A program made the translations under genes and the position numbers. From Achromobacter pestifer (GTDB lineage Bacteria; Pseudomonadota; Gammaproteobacteria; Burkholderiales; Burkholderiaceae_B): 64,000 nucleotides of DNA. The notes below the pieces were generated by a model. It had not been told where the DNA came from and searched no databases. It saw only the letters and a list, made by a program, of their open reading frames with translations. Below are positions 35,575 to 44,412 of this stretch, one piece after another (positions within the stretch are counted from its first letter, which is position 1; each line of letters begins with the position of its first letter). Location of the stretch: the NCBI RefSeq assembly GCF_013267355.1, contig NZ_CP053985.1, positions 6,324,001-6,388,000 on the forward strand, given 5' to 3'.

Positions 35575-36948
35575 TTGCACTACGACCCCAGCACCCATGA
35601 TCCATTGACCTTCCACGACCGCAGAAGCGGGTTCTCCGAAGGCGGCGATACGCCGCGCGAATACCTGGAGCGCTGCCTGGCCACGATAGCCGCGCGCGAA
35701 CCCGCCGTGCGGGGATGGGTGGTCATCAATGAAGCCGCGGCCAGGCAGGCCGCCGACGCGTCCGCCAAGCGCTATCGAGAAGGCCGGCCCCTGTCGTCGA
35801 TAGACGGCATGCCGATAGGCATCAAGGATCTGATCGAGACGCGCGACATGCCCACGCAGATGGGCAGCCCGGCCTACGACGGCAATTTTCCGAAACGCGA
35901 CAGCGCGGTGGTGCGGGCCTTGCGCGACGCCGGCGCGGTCATACTGGGCAAGACCGTCACCACGGCCCTGGGCTTCCTCGACCCAGGTCCGACGACCAAC
36001 CCTTTCGACGAACAGCGCACGCCAGGCGGATCCTCCAGCGGGTCCGGCGCCGTGGTTGGCGCAAACATGGTGCCAGTCGCCATCGGCTCCCAGCTGGTGG
36101 GATCGGTCATCAGGCCCGCAAGCTTCAGCGCGAACTGGGCGCTCAAGCCAACCTACGGCGCGATCAACCGCGGCGAACGCCAAGGCTTCAGCCAGTCCCA
36201 CATCGGCGTGCACGCCGGCTGCGCGACGGACATGTGGCGCACATCCATCGAAATCGTAAAGCGCGTTGGCGGCGATCCCGGCCATCCGGGCCTGTATGAA
36301 ATGCCCAAGCCCCGCCTGCCGCTCAAGCCGGAACGCTTGGCCGTCTTCGAGAGCGAGGGTTGGCAACGCCTGGACGCCGCATCGCGCCAGACCTTCGAGG
36401 ATGCGCTGCGGCGCCTGGCGGCCGAGGGCGTGCATATCATCCGGCGAACAGACCTGCCCCTGCTGGAGGAGTTCGAGCGCGCCATCGCGAATGCCGGCGC
36501 GCTATCCATGCGCATCATCTCGTGGGAGCATCACTGGAGCCTGAAGAACCTGGCCGAACAGCATCCCGGCACCCTGGGCCCCAGCCTCGTGCGGCAGCTC
36601 GATATGGGCGCTGGCATGACTCTCGAGCTGTACCGCCAGGCGCTGCTGGAACGCGAACACGCCCGCCAACGCCTTGCCGCGCTGGCGACCCAATGCGATG
36701 CGCTGATCAGCCTGTCGTCCTGCGGCCCCGCGCCGCGCATCGCCGCGGTGCAGGACACACAGCAGCCAACGGGCGACTACTCATTCAGTTGCGTGTCGTC
36801 CTTGCTGGGCGCCCCGGCCGTGAACGTGCCGGCCCTGAGCTCGGAGGACATGCCCCTGGGAATTCAGGTGCTGGGACAGGCACATGCGGATGCGAAGGCG
36901 GTCGCGATCGGACGCTGGCTGCACGCCACCCTCACATCCTCGAACTGA
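35575..36948 (+). CDS. Amidase signature family hydrolase with divergent nucleophile loop
   Basis: 457 residues with a TTG start, supported by AGGAG six bases upstream. The catalytic Lys is in GMPIGIKDLIETRD and the Ser-rich loop is PGGSSSGSG. Where amidases usually read GTDTGGSIR, this one has GSQLVGSVIR, so the nucleophile Ser is kept but the oxyanion-loop residues before it differ. It probably hydrolyses an amide bound by the upstream Bug protein; altered specificity is possible. A strong terminator follows. Confidence 0.86.
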   Translation: MHYDPSTHDPLTFHDRRSGFSEGGDTPREYLERCLATIAAREPAVRGWVVINEAAARQAADASAKRYREGRPLSSIDGMPIGIKDLIETRDMPTQMGSPAYDGNFPKRDSAVVRALRDAGAVILGKTVTTALGFLDPGPTTNPFDEQRTPGGSSSGSGAVVGANMVPVAIGSQLVGSVIRPASFSANWALKPTYGAINRGERQGFSQSHIGVHAGCATDMWRTSIEIVKRVGGDPGHPGLYEMPKPRLPLKPERLAVFESEGWQRLDAASRQTFEDALRRLAAEGVHIIRRTDLPLLEEFERAIANAGALSMRIISWEHHWSLKNLAEQHPGTLGPSLVRQLDMGAGMTLELYRQALLEREHARQRLAALATQCDALISLSSCGPAPRIAAVQDTQQPTGDYSFSCVSSLLGAPAVNVPALSSEDMPLGIQVLGQAHADAKAVAIGRWLHATLTSSN

Positions 36949-36957
36949 CAGCAAACC

Positions 36958-36999
36958 GCCAAATCGCGCGCTTTCCTTCGGGAAAGCGCGCGATTTGGC
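36958..36999. terminator. Very stable hairpin between convergent genes
   Basis: Nineteen-base perfect stem closed by a TTCG tetraloop (loop 36977-36980). The arms carry CGCGCG flanked by AAA/TTT blocks. It lies between the amidase stop (36948) and the convergent reductase stop (37026), so it can serve both transcripts. Only short T-runs follow. Confidence 0.85.
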
Positions 37000-37025
37000 A
37001 TATCTTGACGCCCCGTACCCGCTAC

Positions 37026-37961
37026 TCAATGCTTGGCGCGTCCGCTGCTGAAGCCAGCCTCGCGCTGCTTGACCAGCCTGGTCAGGGTTTCATTCACGGG
37101 CGCGGATACGCCGGCCTTCCTTGCCTGAACGGGAATCGCGCCATTGATGTAGTCGATCTCGCTCGTGCGCTTGCGTTCATGGTCCAACAGCACCGAGGGC
37201 TTGGCATCGCGGATGCGCTCGCCGAAGGCGCGGACGTGCGCGACCGGGTCGGCGACCTGGATCGGCACGCCCAGGGCGCGGGCCACTGCCCATGCCTCGG
37301 TAGCCGCCGCCTGGCTGACCGCGCCTATGTGCGGATCGTCCATGACCGCGCCGATGGTCAGGCCGGTGAGCGCGCAAGGCGCGCTATAGGCAACGTTGCA
37401 AATCAGCTTTTCCCATTGCATCGCAGCCAGGTTGTCCACCGCCTGGGCGTTGAAGCCGGCACTGCTCCACACAGCGGCGATGCCCTCAAGCTCCGCCTGT
37501 GGCATCCCCGCATAGGCGCCCATGCGCACTGCGGACATGCCGTTGTGGTGGACGTGCCCCGCCGCGGGCAACGACGCGCCAAACGCGGCGGCGATGCCGA
37601 CCGCCAATCGGTCCGCGCCTATGGCTTCGGCCACGCTGTCCGCGCTGCCCAGGCCGTTCTGTATCGTCAGCACCCGCGTCCGCGGCCCGAGCATCGCTCG
37701 CGCCTGCTCCGCCGCGCTGCCGGCTTGCGCCGCCTTGACCGCAATGATGATCAGATCGACCGTTTCCGCCGGCGCCTGGCGGAATGCGCGCACTCGCGCC
37801 ACGCGGTCGCCGCTGGCGCCTTCCACCCGTAGGCCACGGGTGGCCATGGCCTCCACGTGCTCGGCCCAATGGTCGATGGCCAGCACATCGTGCCCGCCAG
37901 CGGCCAGCAGACCGGCGTACACGGAGCCCATGGCCCCACACCCCATAATCGCAATCTTCAT
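37026..37961 (-). CDS. 2-dehydropantoate 2-reductase family (PanE/ApbA-like) oxidoreductase
   Basis: 311 residues. The start ATG is preceded by GAGGAAG. The NADP-binding motif MKIAIMGCGAMGSVYAGLL is N-terminal; IIIAVKAAQ and QNGLGS follow, then the C-terminal helical domain with WEKLICNVAYS (catalytic Lys) and SEIDYINGAI. In this setting, 13 bases downstream of a tartrate-dehydratase-like gene, it may reduce a 2-oxo acid other than ketopantoate. Catabolic operons often carry such paralogues. Confidence 0.9.
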   Translation of the reverse strand: MKIAIMGCGAMGSVYAGLLAAGGHDVLAIDHWAEHVEAMATRGLRVEGASGDRVARVRAFRQAPAETVDLIIIAVKAAQAGSAAEQARAMLGPRTRVLTIQNGLGSADSVAEAIGADRLAVGIAAAFGASLPAAGHVHHNGMSAVRMGAYAGMPQAELEGIAAVWSSAGFNAQAVDNLAAMQWEKLICNVAYSAPCALTGLTIGAVMDDPHIGAVSQAAATEAWAVARALGVPIQVADPVAHVRAFGERIRDAKPSVLLDHERKRTSEIDYINGAIPVQARKAGVSAPVNETLTRLVKQREAGFSSGRAKH

Positions 37962-37974
37962 GATGTCAGCTTCC

Positions 37975-39153
37975 TCAAGCACTGCCTGTAGCCAGGGCCG
38001 CAATATACGGCGCCAATTCCTGTTTCTGTTCCAGCCCGAATCCTGGAGCGTCGGTCGGCCGGACTTGTCCAGCCCCCAATGCGCACTGCGCGGGATAGCC
38101 GCCGAACGGCTGGAACACGCCCGGATAGGCTTCGCACCCGCCCAGCTCCAGACCGGCGGCGATGTGCAGATTGATCAAGTGGCCGCCGTGCGGGTGCAGG
38201 CAGCGGCGCGAAAAGCCGGCCCGCTCCACGGCCGCGACCATGCGCAGATACTCGGTCAGGCCGTAGGCCAGGCCCGCATCCATCTGCAGGATATCGCTGG
38301 CCGGGCGCATGCCGCCAAAGCGCAGCAGATTGTTGACGTCCGGCAGCGAGAACAGGTTCTCACCGGTGGCGATCGGGCCGGCATAAACCTGCGCGACCTG
38401 GCTATTGAGCTCATAGTCCAGCGGATCGCCGATTTCCTCGTACCAGCGCAAGCCGTAAGGCTCCATGGCACGCGCATAGGCCAGGGCGGTAGGCAGGTCG
38501 AAACGCCCATTGGCGTCCACCGCCAGATTGGCGCCCTCGCCCGCCACCGCCAGCGCGGCCTCGATGCGGGCCAGATCTTCGTGCAGCGACGCCCCCCCGA
38601 TCTTCATCTTGAACTTGACGAATCCCTGCTCGCGATAGGCCAGGAACTCCTCCTTCAGGCGCCGCACCGGGTCGCCGCTGTCGTAGTAGTAGCCACCAGC
38701 CGCGTACACCTGCGCCGAGCCGCTGCCGGCCGCGCGCCCCGCGTGCCGCGCGATGCCGCGATAGGCCGGCTCGTCCGCCAGCTTGGCGTTCAAGTCCCAA
38801 AACGCCAGTTCCAACGCGCCGACCGCCGCGGCCCTGTCGCCGTGGCCGCCGGGTTTCTCATTGCGCATCATGACGGCGCTGGCGCGCGCGGGATCGAACG
38901 CCGTGCCTTCCTCATTGAGCAGCGCTTCGGGCCGCGCCGCCAGCAGGCGCGGAATGAAGCGTTCGCGCAGCAGCCCAGGCTGGGCGTAGCGACCGATGGA
39001 ATCGAAGGCGTAGCCGATGACCGGACGGCCATGGCGCACCGCATCGCTTACCAGCGCCACCAGCGACACCGTATGTTCGGCGAAGTTGACCAGCGAATTC
39101 GATATGTTGCCTTGCAGGGGAACGGCGATTTCTCGTATGGCGGTAATGCGCAT
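37975..39153 (-). CDS. tarD: D-tartrate dehydratase-like enolase-superfamily enzyme
   Basis: 392 residues. The active-site residues fall at the positions I know for Bradyrhizobium TarD: base Lys184 (KFKMK), metal ligands Asp213 (VDANG), Glu239 (WYEE) and Glu265 (ATGEN), and His322 (HPHGGH). Long phrases such as NEKPGGHGDRAAAVG and YAAGGYYYDSGDP also agree. TarD dehydrates D-tartrate to oxaloacetate. It is co-transcribed with a Bug receptor (upstream) and a PanE-like reductase (downstream). The substrate assignment rests on remembered family residues, so a related sugar acid cannot be excluded. Confidence 0.85.
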   Translation of the reverse strand: MRITAIREIAVPLQGNISNSLVNFAEHTVSLVALVSDAVRHGRPVIGYAFDSIGRYAQPGLLRERFIPRLLAARPEALLNEEGTAFDPARASAVMMRNEKPGGHGDRAAAVGALELAFWDLNAKLADEPAYRGIARHAGRAAGSGSAQVYAAGGYYYDSGDPVRRLKEEFLAYREQGFVKFKMKIGGASLHEDLARIEAALAVAGEGANLAVDANGRFDLPTALAYARAMEPYGLRWYEEIGDPLDYELNSQVAQVYAGPIATGENLFSLPDVNNLLRFGGMRPASDILQMDAGLAYGLTEYLRMVAAVERAGFSRRCLHPHGGHLINLHIAAGLELGGCEAYPGVFQPFGGYPAQCALGAGQVRPTDAPGFGLEQKQELAPYIAALATGSA

Positions 39154-39174
39154 GGATGGGTCGTCAATGTGAGG

Positions 39175-40167
39175 TTATTGGACGGTGATGCCGGCGGCCT
39201 GGATGATCTGCGACCAGCGGACGGTGTCTTGCTTGATGAGTTCGGCGAACGCCGCGCGGCTGTCGACCACCGGCCACGCGCCCAGTTCGACCATGCGCGC
39301 CTTCATCTCCTCGGTTTGCAAAGCGGCCGCCAGGGCGCTATGGATTTTCTCCAGTACCGGGGCGGGTGTGCCGGCCGGCGCCAACAGGCCGTACCAGCTG
39401 GGAGAGTCGAAGTCCTTCACCCCGCCTTCGGCAATCGTGGGCACTGTCGGCGCGCCAGGGAAGCGCTGGCCGGAAGTGACCGCAATCGCCTTGAGCTTGC
39501 CATTCTTGAGGAACGGATCCGCCACCGCCAGTCCGGTGATCAGTAGCGGAATCTGGCCTGACACCACGTCCGCGATCGCCTGCGCGCCGCTCTTGTACGG
39601 AATGTGGGTCATCTTCATGCTGGTCGCGCGGTTCAGGCGTTCGCCGACCAGATGGCCCATGCTGCCGGCGCCGGCGCTGCCGAAGTCCAGCCGCGAGTCG
39701 CCGTTGCGCCCCAGCTTGACCAGTTCGGGCAGCGTGTCAGCCTTGACGGCGGGATTGGCCACCAGCACCAGCGGCACCACGGCGATGCGCGAGATCGGTG
39801 CGAAATCGCGTTCAGGCTGGAACGGCAACTGGCGATACAGCGAGGGATTGATGACCAGGGTGGCGTCGGCGGCGAACAACAGCGTGTAGCCATCGGCCGC
39901 TGCCTTGGCCACCGCGTCGCTGCCGATGTTGCCGTTGGCGCCCGGCCGGTTTTCGACGATCACGCTCTGTCCTAGCGCATCGCCCAGCTTTTGCCCGAGC
40001 ACCCTGCCCAGGATGTCGGTGGTGCCGCCCGCGCCGAATGGCACGATCAGCCTGATGGGCTTCTCCGGATAGGCCGCCGTGGCGGCGGCAGGCGCCAGCG
40101 CCGCGCACATGCCCAACGCGGCCAGCATGGCGGCCGCCCTACTGCGAACCTGCTCTACGCACTTCAT
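39175..40167 (-). CDS. Bug-family (TctC-like) periplasmic solute receptor
   Basis: 330 residues from the ATG at 40167, which has GAGGAGA seven bases upstream. The signal peptide ends near AAATAA; the mature part begins YPEKPIRLIVPFGAGGTTDILGRVL, with VIVENRPGANGNIGSD. It is the first gene of the unit with the TarD-like and PanE-like enzymes and divergent from the LeuCD-like operon, so its ligand is probably a hydroxy-dicarboxylate such as tartrate (inference). No transporter membrane genes are present. Confidence 0.92.
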   Translation of the reverse strand: MKCVEQVRSRAAAMLAALGMCAALAPAAATAAYPEKPIRLIVPFGAGGTTDILGRVLGQKLGDALGQSVIVENRPGANGNIGSDAVAKAAADGYTLLFAADATLVINPSLYRQLPFQPERDFAPISRIAVVPLVLVANPAVKADTLPELVKLGRNGDSRLDFGSAGAGSMGHLVGERLNRATSMKMTHIPYKSGAQAIADVVSGQIPLLITGLAVADPFLKNGKLKAIAVTSGQRFPGAPTVPTIAEGGVKDFDSPSWYGLLAPAGTPAPVLEKIHSALAAALQTEEMKARMVELGAWPVVDSRAAFAELIKQDTVRWSQIIQAAGITVQ

Positions 40168-40208
40168 GGATGTCTCCTCTTTATTATTTTGGGAGTGACT
40201 TCTGATAA

Positions 40209-40222
40209 TGCACACGTTTGCA
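40209..40222. promoter_or_regulatory. LacI-type operator candidate O1
   Basis: TGCACACGTTTGCA, a near-perfect palindrome with central CG (six of seven base pairs), 41 bases upstream of the Bug start. Its reverse complement matches 12 of 14 bases of a second site at 40309-40322. The LacI-family gene at 42370 belongs to the operon opposite. Confidence 0.6.
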
Positions 40223-40308
40223 CTGATCGCAATATAATGAGGCCAATTTTCCGCGTCAATATTCTTTCAGATGCTCGTTTACCCGTGTTTCATCCTGATT
40301 CCATGAAA

Positions 40309-40322
40309 TTCATACGTGTGCA
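40309..40322. promoter_or_regulatory. LacI-type operator candidate O2
   Basis: TTCATACGTGTGCA, sharing ACGTGTGCA and 12 of 14 positions with the reverse complement of the site at 40209. It ends 13 bases before the LeuC-like start, so binding would block that gene. The two sites are exactly 100 bases apart, allowing repression of both arms or looping. Confidence 0.55.
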
Positions 40323-40335
40323 CTAGGGAGTAACC

Positions 40336-41772
40336 ATGCAGAGCCCCGCCGCCGCACCGCCGCAGCCCTCTGACGGCGCGCCGCAAACCCTGTTCGACAA
40401 ACTGTGGGATGCCCATCACGTCGCCGACCTGGCCGACGGGCGCAGCCTGATCCACATCGACCGCCACCTGCTGCATGACCTCTCCAGCCCACAGGCCTTC
40501 GCGTCGCTGCAGGCCCAGGGGCGCCGTGTGCATAGCCCGCAGCGGAATGTGGCGATCGCCGACCACATCGTGTCCACCGCGCCGGGCCGGCGCGCCGAGC
40601 ATGTGCCCGGCAGCGAGGCCATGATCGCCGCGCTGGAAAACAACGCCGCCCGGACCGGCATACGCCACTATGGCGTCGATGATCCCGACCAAGGCATCGT
40701 GCATGTCATCGCGCCCGAGTTGGGCCTGGTGCTGCCGGGCATGACCGTGGCCTGCGGCGACAGCCATACCTCCACCCTGGGCGCGCTCGGCGCCTGGGCC
40801 TGGGGCATAGGCACCTCGGAAGCCGAGCATGTGCTGGCCACCCAGACACTCGCGCTGCGGCGCCCGCGCGCGATGCGCCTGACGCTGGCCGGCGCCCTGC
40901 CCGCCGGCTTGAGCGCCAAGGACCTGACCCTGCACGTGCTGCGCCGCATAGGCGTGCGCGGCGCGGCCGCCGGTTTCCTGGAACTGGCCGGCGCACCGGT
41001 GGCCGCACTGTCGATGGAAGAGCGCCTCACGCTTTGCAATATGGCGATCGAGGCCGGCGCGCGCGCCGCCGTGATCGCGCCCGACGCGGTCACCATCGAC
41101 TATCTGCGCCGCCATGCGCCCGCCGCGTGCCTGGACGACGCAGCGCAACAGGCCTTCCGCGCCTTGCGCAGCGATGCCGGGGCGCGCTACGACACCGAGC
41201 TGGACCTGACGCTGGCGCTGGATGGCCCGCAACTGACCTGGGGCACCAGTCCGTCGCAGGTCGCGGGAGTGCACGAAATCCTGCCTGACCCCGATGATGC
41301 GGCCGAGGCCAGCGAACGCGCTGCGCTGCGTCAGGCTTATCGCTACATGGGCCTGACGCCGGGCGGGGTCTTGGCCGGCGTGCCGGTGCAATGGGTATTC
41401 ATCGGATCCTGCACCAACGGACGGCTGTCCGACCTGCTGGCCGCGGCGCGCGTCGCGCAAGGCCGCCGGGTCGGCGCAGGGGTGCGCGCGCTGGTGGTGC
41501 CAGGGTCGCAGCGGGTCAAGCGGGCGGCCGAACAACTGGGCCTGGACCGCATCTTCCTGGCGGCCGGATTCGAATGGCGCGAACCCGGCTGTTCCATGTG
41601 CGTCGGCATGAACGCGGACAAGGTGCCCCCAGGCGAACGCTGCGTGTCGACCTCGAACCGCAACTTCGAAGGACGCCAGGGGCCTGGCGCCCGCACCCAT
41701 CTCGCCAGCCCCGCCAGCGCAGCCGCCGCGGCCATTGCCGGCGCCATCATCGATCATAGGGATCTGGTCTAA
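40336..41772 (+). CDS. LeuC-like hydro-lyase large subunit (aconitase superfamily)
   Basis: 478 residues, resembling the 3-isopropylmalate dehydratase large subunit. Iron-sulfur ligands are Cys359 (IGSCTNGR), Cys419 and Cys422 (GCSMCVGMN). [32 protein letters not shown] and [16 protein letters not shown] are signatures. It is paired with a LeuD-like small subunit and a LacI regulator and lies opposite a tartrate-dehydratase-like operon. This argues for catabolic (de)hydration of a hydroxy-diacid rather than leucine synthesis. No leuB or leuA gene is adjacent. Confidence 0.92.
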   Translation: MQSPAAAPPQPSDGAPQTLFDKLWDAHHVADLADGRSLIHIDRHLLHDLSSPQAFASLQAQGRRVHSPQRNVAIADHIVSTAPGRRAEHVPGSEAMIAALENNAARTGIRHYGVDDPDQGIVHVIAPELGLVLPGMTVACGDSHTSTLGALGAWAWGIGTSEAEHVLATQTLALRRPRAMRLTLAGALPAGLSAKDLTLHVLRRIGVRGAAAGFLELAGAPVAALSMEERLTLCNMAIEAGARAAVIAPDAVTIDYLRRHAPAACLDDAAQQAFRALRSDAGARYDTELDLTLALDGPQLTWGTSPSQVAGVHEILPDPDDAAEASERAALRQAYRYMGLTPGGVLAGVPVQWVFIGSCTNGRLSDLLAAARVAQGRRVGAGVRALVVPGSQRVKRAAEQLGLDRIFLAAGFEWREPGCSMCVGMNADKVPPGERCVSTSNRNFEGRQGPGARTHLASPASAAAAAIAGAIIDHRDLV

Positions 41773-41773
41773 T

Positions 41774-42382
41774 ATGAAGCCCTTTATCCAAGCCCACGGC
41801 ATCATCCTGCCCATGAATCTAGACCACTTGGACACCGACGCGATCGTGCCCCAGCGCTGGCTGGTGACTATCGAACGCAACGGCCTGGCCGATGGCTTCA
41901 TGGGAGGCTTGCGCTATGACGAGCACGGCCAGCCGCGCCCGGACTGCGTCCTGAACCAGGCTGGCTATCAAGGCGCCGCCATCGTGCTGGCGCGCGAAAA
42001 TTACGGCTGCGGCTCGTCGCGCGAACATGCCGTGTGGGCGCATCAGGAATATGGCATCCGCGCCATCGTGGCCGCCAGCTACGGGCCGATCTTCCACGAA
42101 AACTGCCTCAAGAACGGCCTGCTGCCCGTCACCCTGCCCGCCGATGTCATCGACACGCTGATGGAGCAAGCCTTGGAGCGCCCCGGTAGCGGCTGTACCG
42201 TCGATCTCGTAAGCCAGCGCGTCACCGGGCCGGACGGCCAGGCCCATGCCTTCGATATCGATGCGGGACGGCGCCAATTGCTGCTCGACGGCACGGACGA
42301 CATCGACCTCGCGCTGCAGCGCGCGGCCGAGATCGACGCGTTTCAGCAACACCAGCAACGGACCCAGCCATGGCTGACATAG
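41774..42382 (+). CDS. LeuD-like hydro-lyase small subunit
   Basis: 202 residues from the ATG at 41774, one base after the large-subunit stop. [39 protein letters not shown] and [18 protein letters not shown] are the swivel-domain motifs. It should form a heterodimer with the 40336-41772 product. Its 3' end overlaps the LacI gene by 13 bases. Confidence 0.93.
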   Translation: MKPFIQAHGIILPMNLDHLDTDAIVPQRWLVTIERNGLADGFMGGLRYDEHGQPRPDCVLNQAGYQGAAIVLARENYGCGSSREHAVWAHQEYGIRAIVAASYGPIFHENCLKNGLLPVTLPADVIDTLMEQALERPGSGCTVDLVSQRVTGPDGQAHAFDIDAGRRQLLLDGTDDIDLALQRAAEIDAFQQHQQRTQPWLT

Positions 42383-43410
42383 CCGCCCGCACCAGCGTCA
42401 CGATCAAGGACATCGCGACCGCGCTGGACTTGTCGCACGCGACCGTGTCGCGCGCGCTGGCCGACCACCCCAAGATCAGCGTCGCCACCAAGGCCAACGT
42501 GCGCGAGGCCGCCAACAAGATGGGCTACGTGCCCAACGGCACCGCCCAGAACATGCGCTCCGCGCGCAGCCCGGTGATCGGCCTGATCGTCCCCGACATC
42601 CAGAACGACTTCTACGCCTCCGTCGCCAAGATCGTGGCCGATGCCGCCGTGGCCCGCGGCTTCCAGCTGGCCCTGAGCATCACCGAGGACAATCCGGAGC
42701 GCGAACTGAACGACCTGCGCGCCTTCGTGGTGTCGCGCGCGGCTGGCGTGATCATCACGCCCACCGTCACGCCCAAACCCGAGACCGTGGCCTTGCTCAA
42801 GGGCGTGCACGCCATCCAGCTGATCCGCCAGCATGCCGCGATGGCGGCCGAAGCGGTGGTGATCGACGAACAGGCCGCGACCCGCGCTGCCGCCGAACAC
42901 CTGATCCACTACGGCCACCGGCGCATCGCCTATGTCGGCACCACCACCGACCTGAGTTGCGGCGAGGACAGGCTGGCCGGCTTTTACGGCGCGATGCGTC
43001 ACGCCGGACTGGACGCCAGCATGACCGCGGTTGGACCGCCCCGGGTCGAGTTCGCCCATCGCGCCGTACACGGCATGATGGGCGGCGCCCAGCCCCCGAC
43101 CGCGCTGATCGTGGGCAGTTCGCGCCTGACCGTCGGCGCGCTCAAGGCCTTGCGCGGTCTGGGCCTGGCTTGCCCGGCCGACGTGTCGGTCGTGGGCTAC
43201 GGCGATCCCGACTGGTTCGAGCTGGTCGGCGACGGGCTGACCACGGTGGCGCCGCCCGTCTACCCCATGGGCGCCTACGCCATCAATCTGCTGTTGGCGC
43301 GCATACACGGCGAGACCGAACCCGCCCCGGCAGACCCCGGCCATCCCCTGCCCTCGCGATTTCCGGCCACGCTCACCATCCGCAGTTCGACGCGGCCATA
43401 CACCGGCTGA
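42370..43410 (+). CDS. LacI family transcriptional regulator
   Basis: 346 residues. The [23 protein letters not shown] (about 10-29) is followed by a hinge and a periplasmic-binding-like domain ([47 protein letters not shown]). It overlaps the LeuD-like gene and so is co-expressed with the hydro-lyase. It probably represses its own operon and the divergent Bug/TarD operon through the sites at 40209 and 40309. Confidence 0.92.
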   Translation: MADIAARTSVTIKDIATALDLSHATVSRALADHPKISVATKANVREAANKMGYVPNGTAQNMRSARSPVIGLIVPDIQNDFYASVAKIVADAAVARGFQLALSITEDNPERELNDLRAFVVSRAAGVIITPTVTPKPETVALLKGVHAIQLIRQHAAMAAEAVVIDEQAATRAAAEHLIHYGHRRIAYVGTTTDLSCGEDRLAGFYGAMRHAGLDASMTAVGPPRVEFAHRAVHGMMGGAQPPTALIVGSSRLTVGALKALRGLGLACPADVSVVGYGDPDWFELVGDGLTTVAPPVYPMGAYAINLLLARIHGETEPAPADPGHPLPSRFPATLTIRSSTRPYTG

Positions 43411-43427
43411 GGCCGCGCACGCCGCGC

Positions 43428-44390
43428 CTATTGCGGCTTGATGCCAGCCGTCGCGATGATGTCGCGCCATAGCTGCGCATCCTGCGCCAGGAAAGCGCTG
43501 AACTCGTCCAGACTCATCGCCATCGGCACATTGCCCAGGTCCGCGAACTGACGCTGCATCCGCGCATCGCCAGCCATGTTGGACAGGGCCGTGTTGAGCT
43601 TTTGCAGGATGGCTTTCGGAACGCCGGCCGGCGCCACCACGCCATACCAGATCTGGATATCGAAGCCGGGCACGTCCGCGGCCACCGGCCCCAGGCCCGG
43701 CATCGCGGGAAAGGGCTGGCGGGTGGACACCGCCAGGGGCCGCAGCTTGCCGGCATCAAGCAAGGCGCGGCTGGCTCCCAGCCCAGCGAAGGAAAAGTCG
43801 ACTTCTCCGGTGGACAAGGCCACTAGCGCAGGGGCCGCGCCCTTGTAGGCCACCGCGGTCAGATCGGCGCCCGACAGGTGCTTGAGCCATTCGCTGGACA
43901 TGGCCTGCAGGCTGTTGGGGCCGAGCGAGGCATAGTTCATGCGGCCCGGACTGCGCTTGCTGGCGGCTATCAGCGCGGCCAGATCGGCATGGGGCGAGCC
44001 CGCCGGCACCAGCGCCAGCATGGGCACGCCCACCAGCGGCGCGACCGCCGAGAACTGGGCAGGCCGGTAAGGCAGGCCGCTATCCAGCACCCAGTTGATC
44101 GAATAGGTGCTGGTCACCAGACCTATCGTGTAGCCGTCCGGCGCGGCGCGCGCGACGCTGCCTGTGCCGATGATTTCGCTTGCGCCCGGCTTGTTTTCCA
44201 CCACGACCGGCTGGCCCAGCTCGGACTGCAGGCGCTGCGCCACCGCCCGCGCCACCACGTCGGTGCCGCCACCCGGCGGATACGGCACCACCAAGTGTAT
44301 CGACTTGCTCGGGTAGTCCTGCGCCTGCGCCACGGCAGCGGCGCCGTACATTGCGGCTTGCAGCGCCCAGCGCATCGTGTGTCTGATCAT
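43428..44390 (-). CDS. Bug-family (TctC-like) periplasmic solute receptor
   Basis: 320 residues, signal peptide about 1-23 (ends AVAQA). Motifs are YPSKSIHLVVPYPPGGGTDV and VVVENKPGASEIIGT. It lies 22 bases downstream of a CaiB-type CoA-transferase gene and on its strand, last in a unit with a citryl-CoA-lyase-like gene. The ligand is probably the organic acid that these enzymes process. Confidence 0.92.
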   Translation of the reverse strand: MIRHTMRWALQAAMYGAAAVAQAQDYPSKSIHLVVPYPPGGGTDVVARAVAQRLQSELGQPVVVENKPGASEIIGTGSVARAAPDGYTIGLVTSTYSINWVLDSGLPYRPAQFSAVAPLVGVPMLALVPAGSPHADLAALIAASKRSPGRMNYASLGPNSLQAMSSEWLKHLSGADLTAVAYKGAAPALVALSTGEVDFSFAGLGASRALLDAGKLRPLAVSTRQPFPAMPGLGPVAADVPGFDIQIWYGVVAPAGVPKAILQKLNTALSNMAGDARMQRQFADLGNVPMAMSLDEFSAFLAQDAQLWRDIIATAGIKPQ

Positions 44391-44412
44391 GATCCGTCTC
44401 CGTGGTCAGAGC

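Noticed and set aside
37522..39546. 674-codon plus-strand open frame
   Set aside because: It is antisense to the reductase, TarD-like and Bug genes and has no family motifs.
40336..42382. Calling the LeuC/LeuD-like pair the leucine biosynthesis genes
   Set aside because: No leuA or leuB nearby, its own LacI regulator, and a catabolic neighbour operon; symbols leuC and leuD were therefore not assigned.
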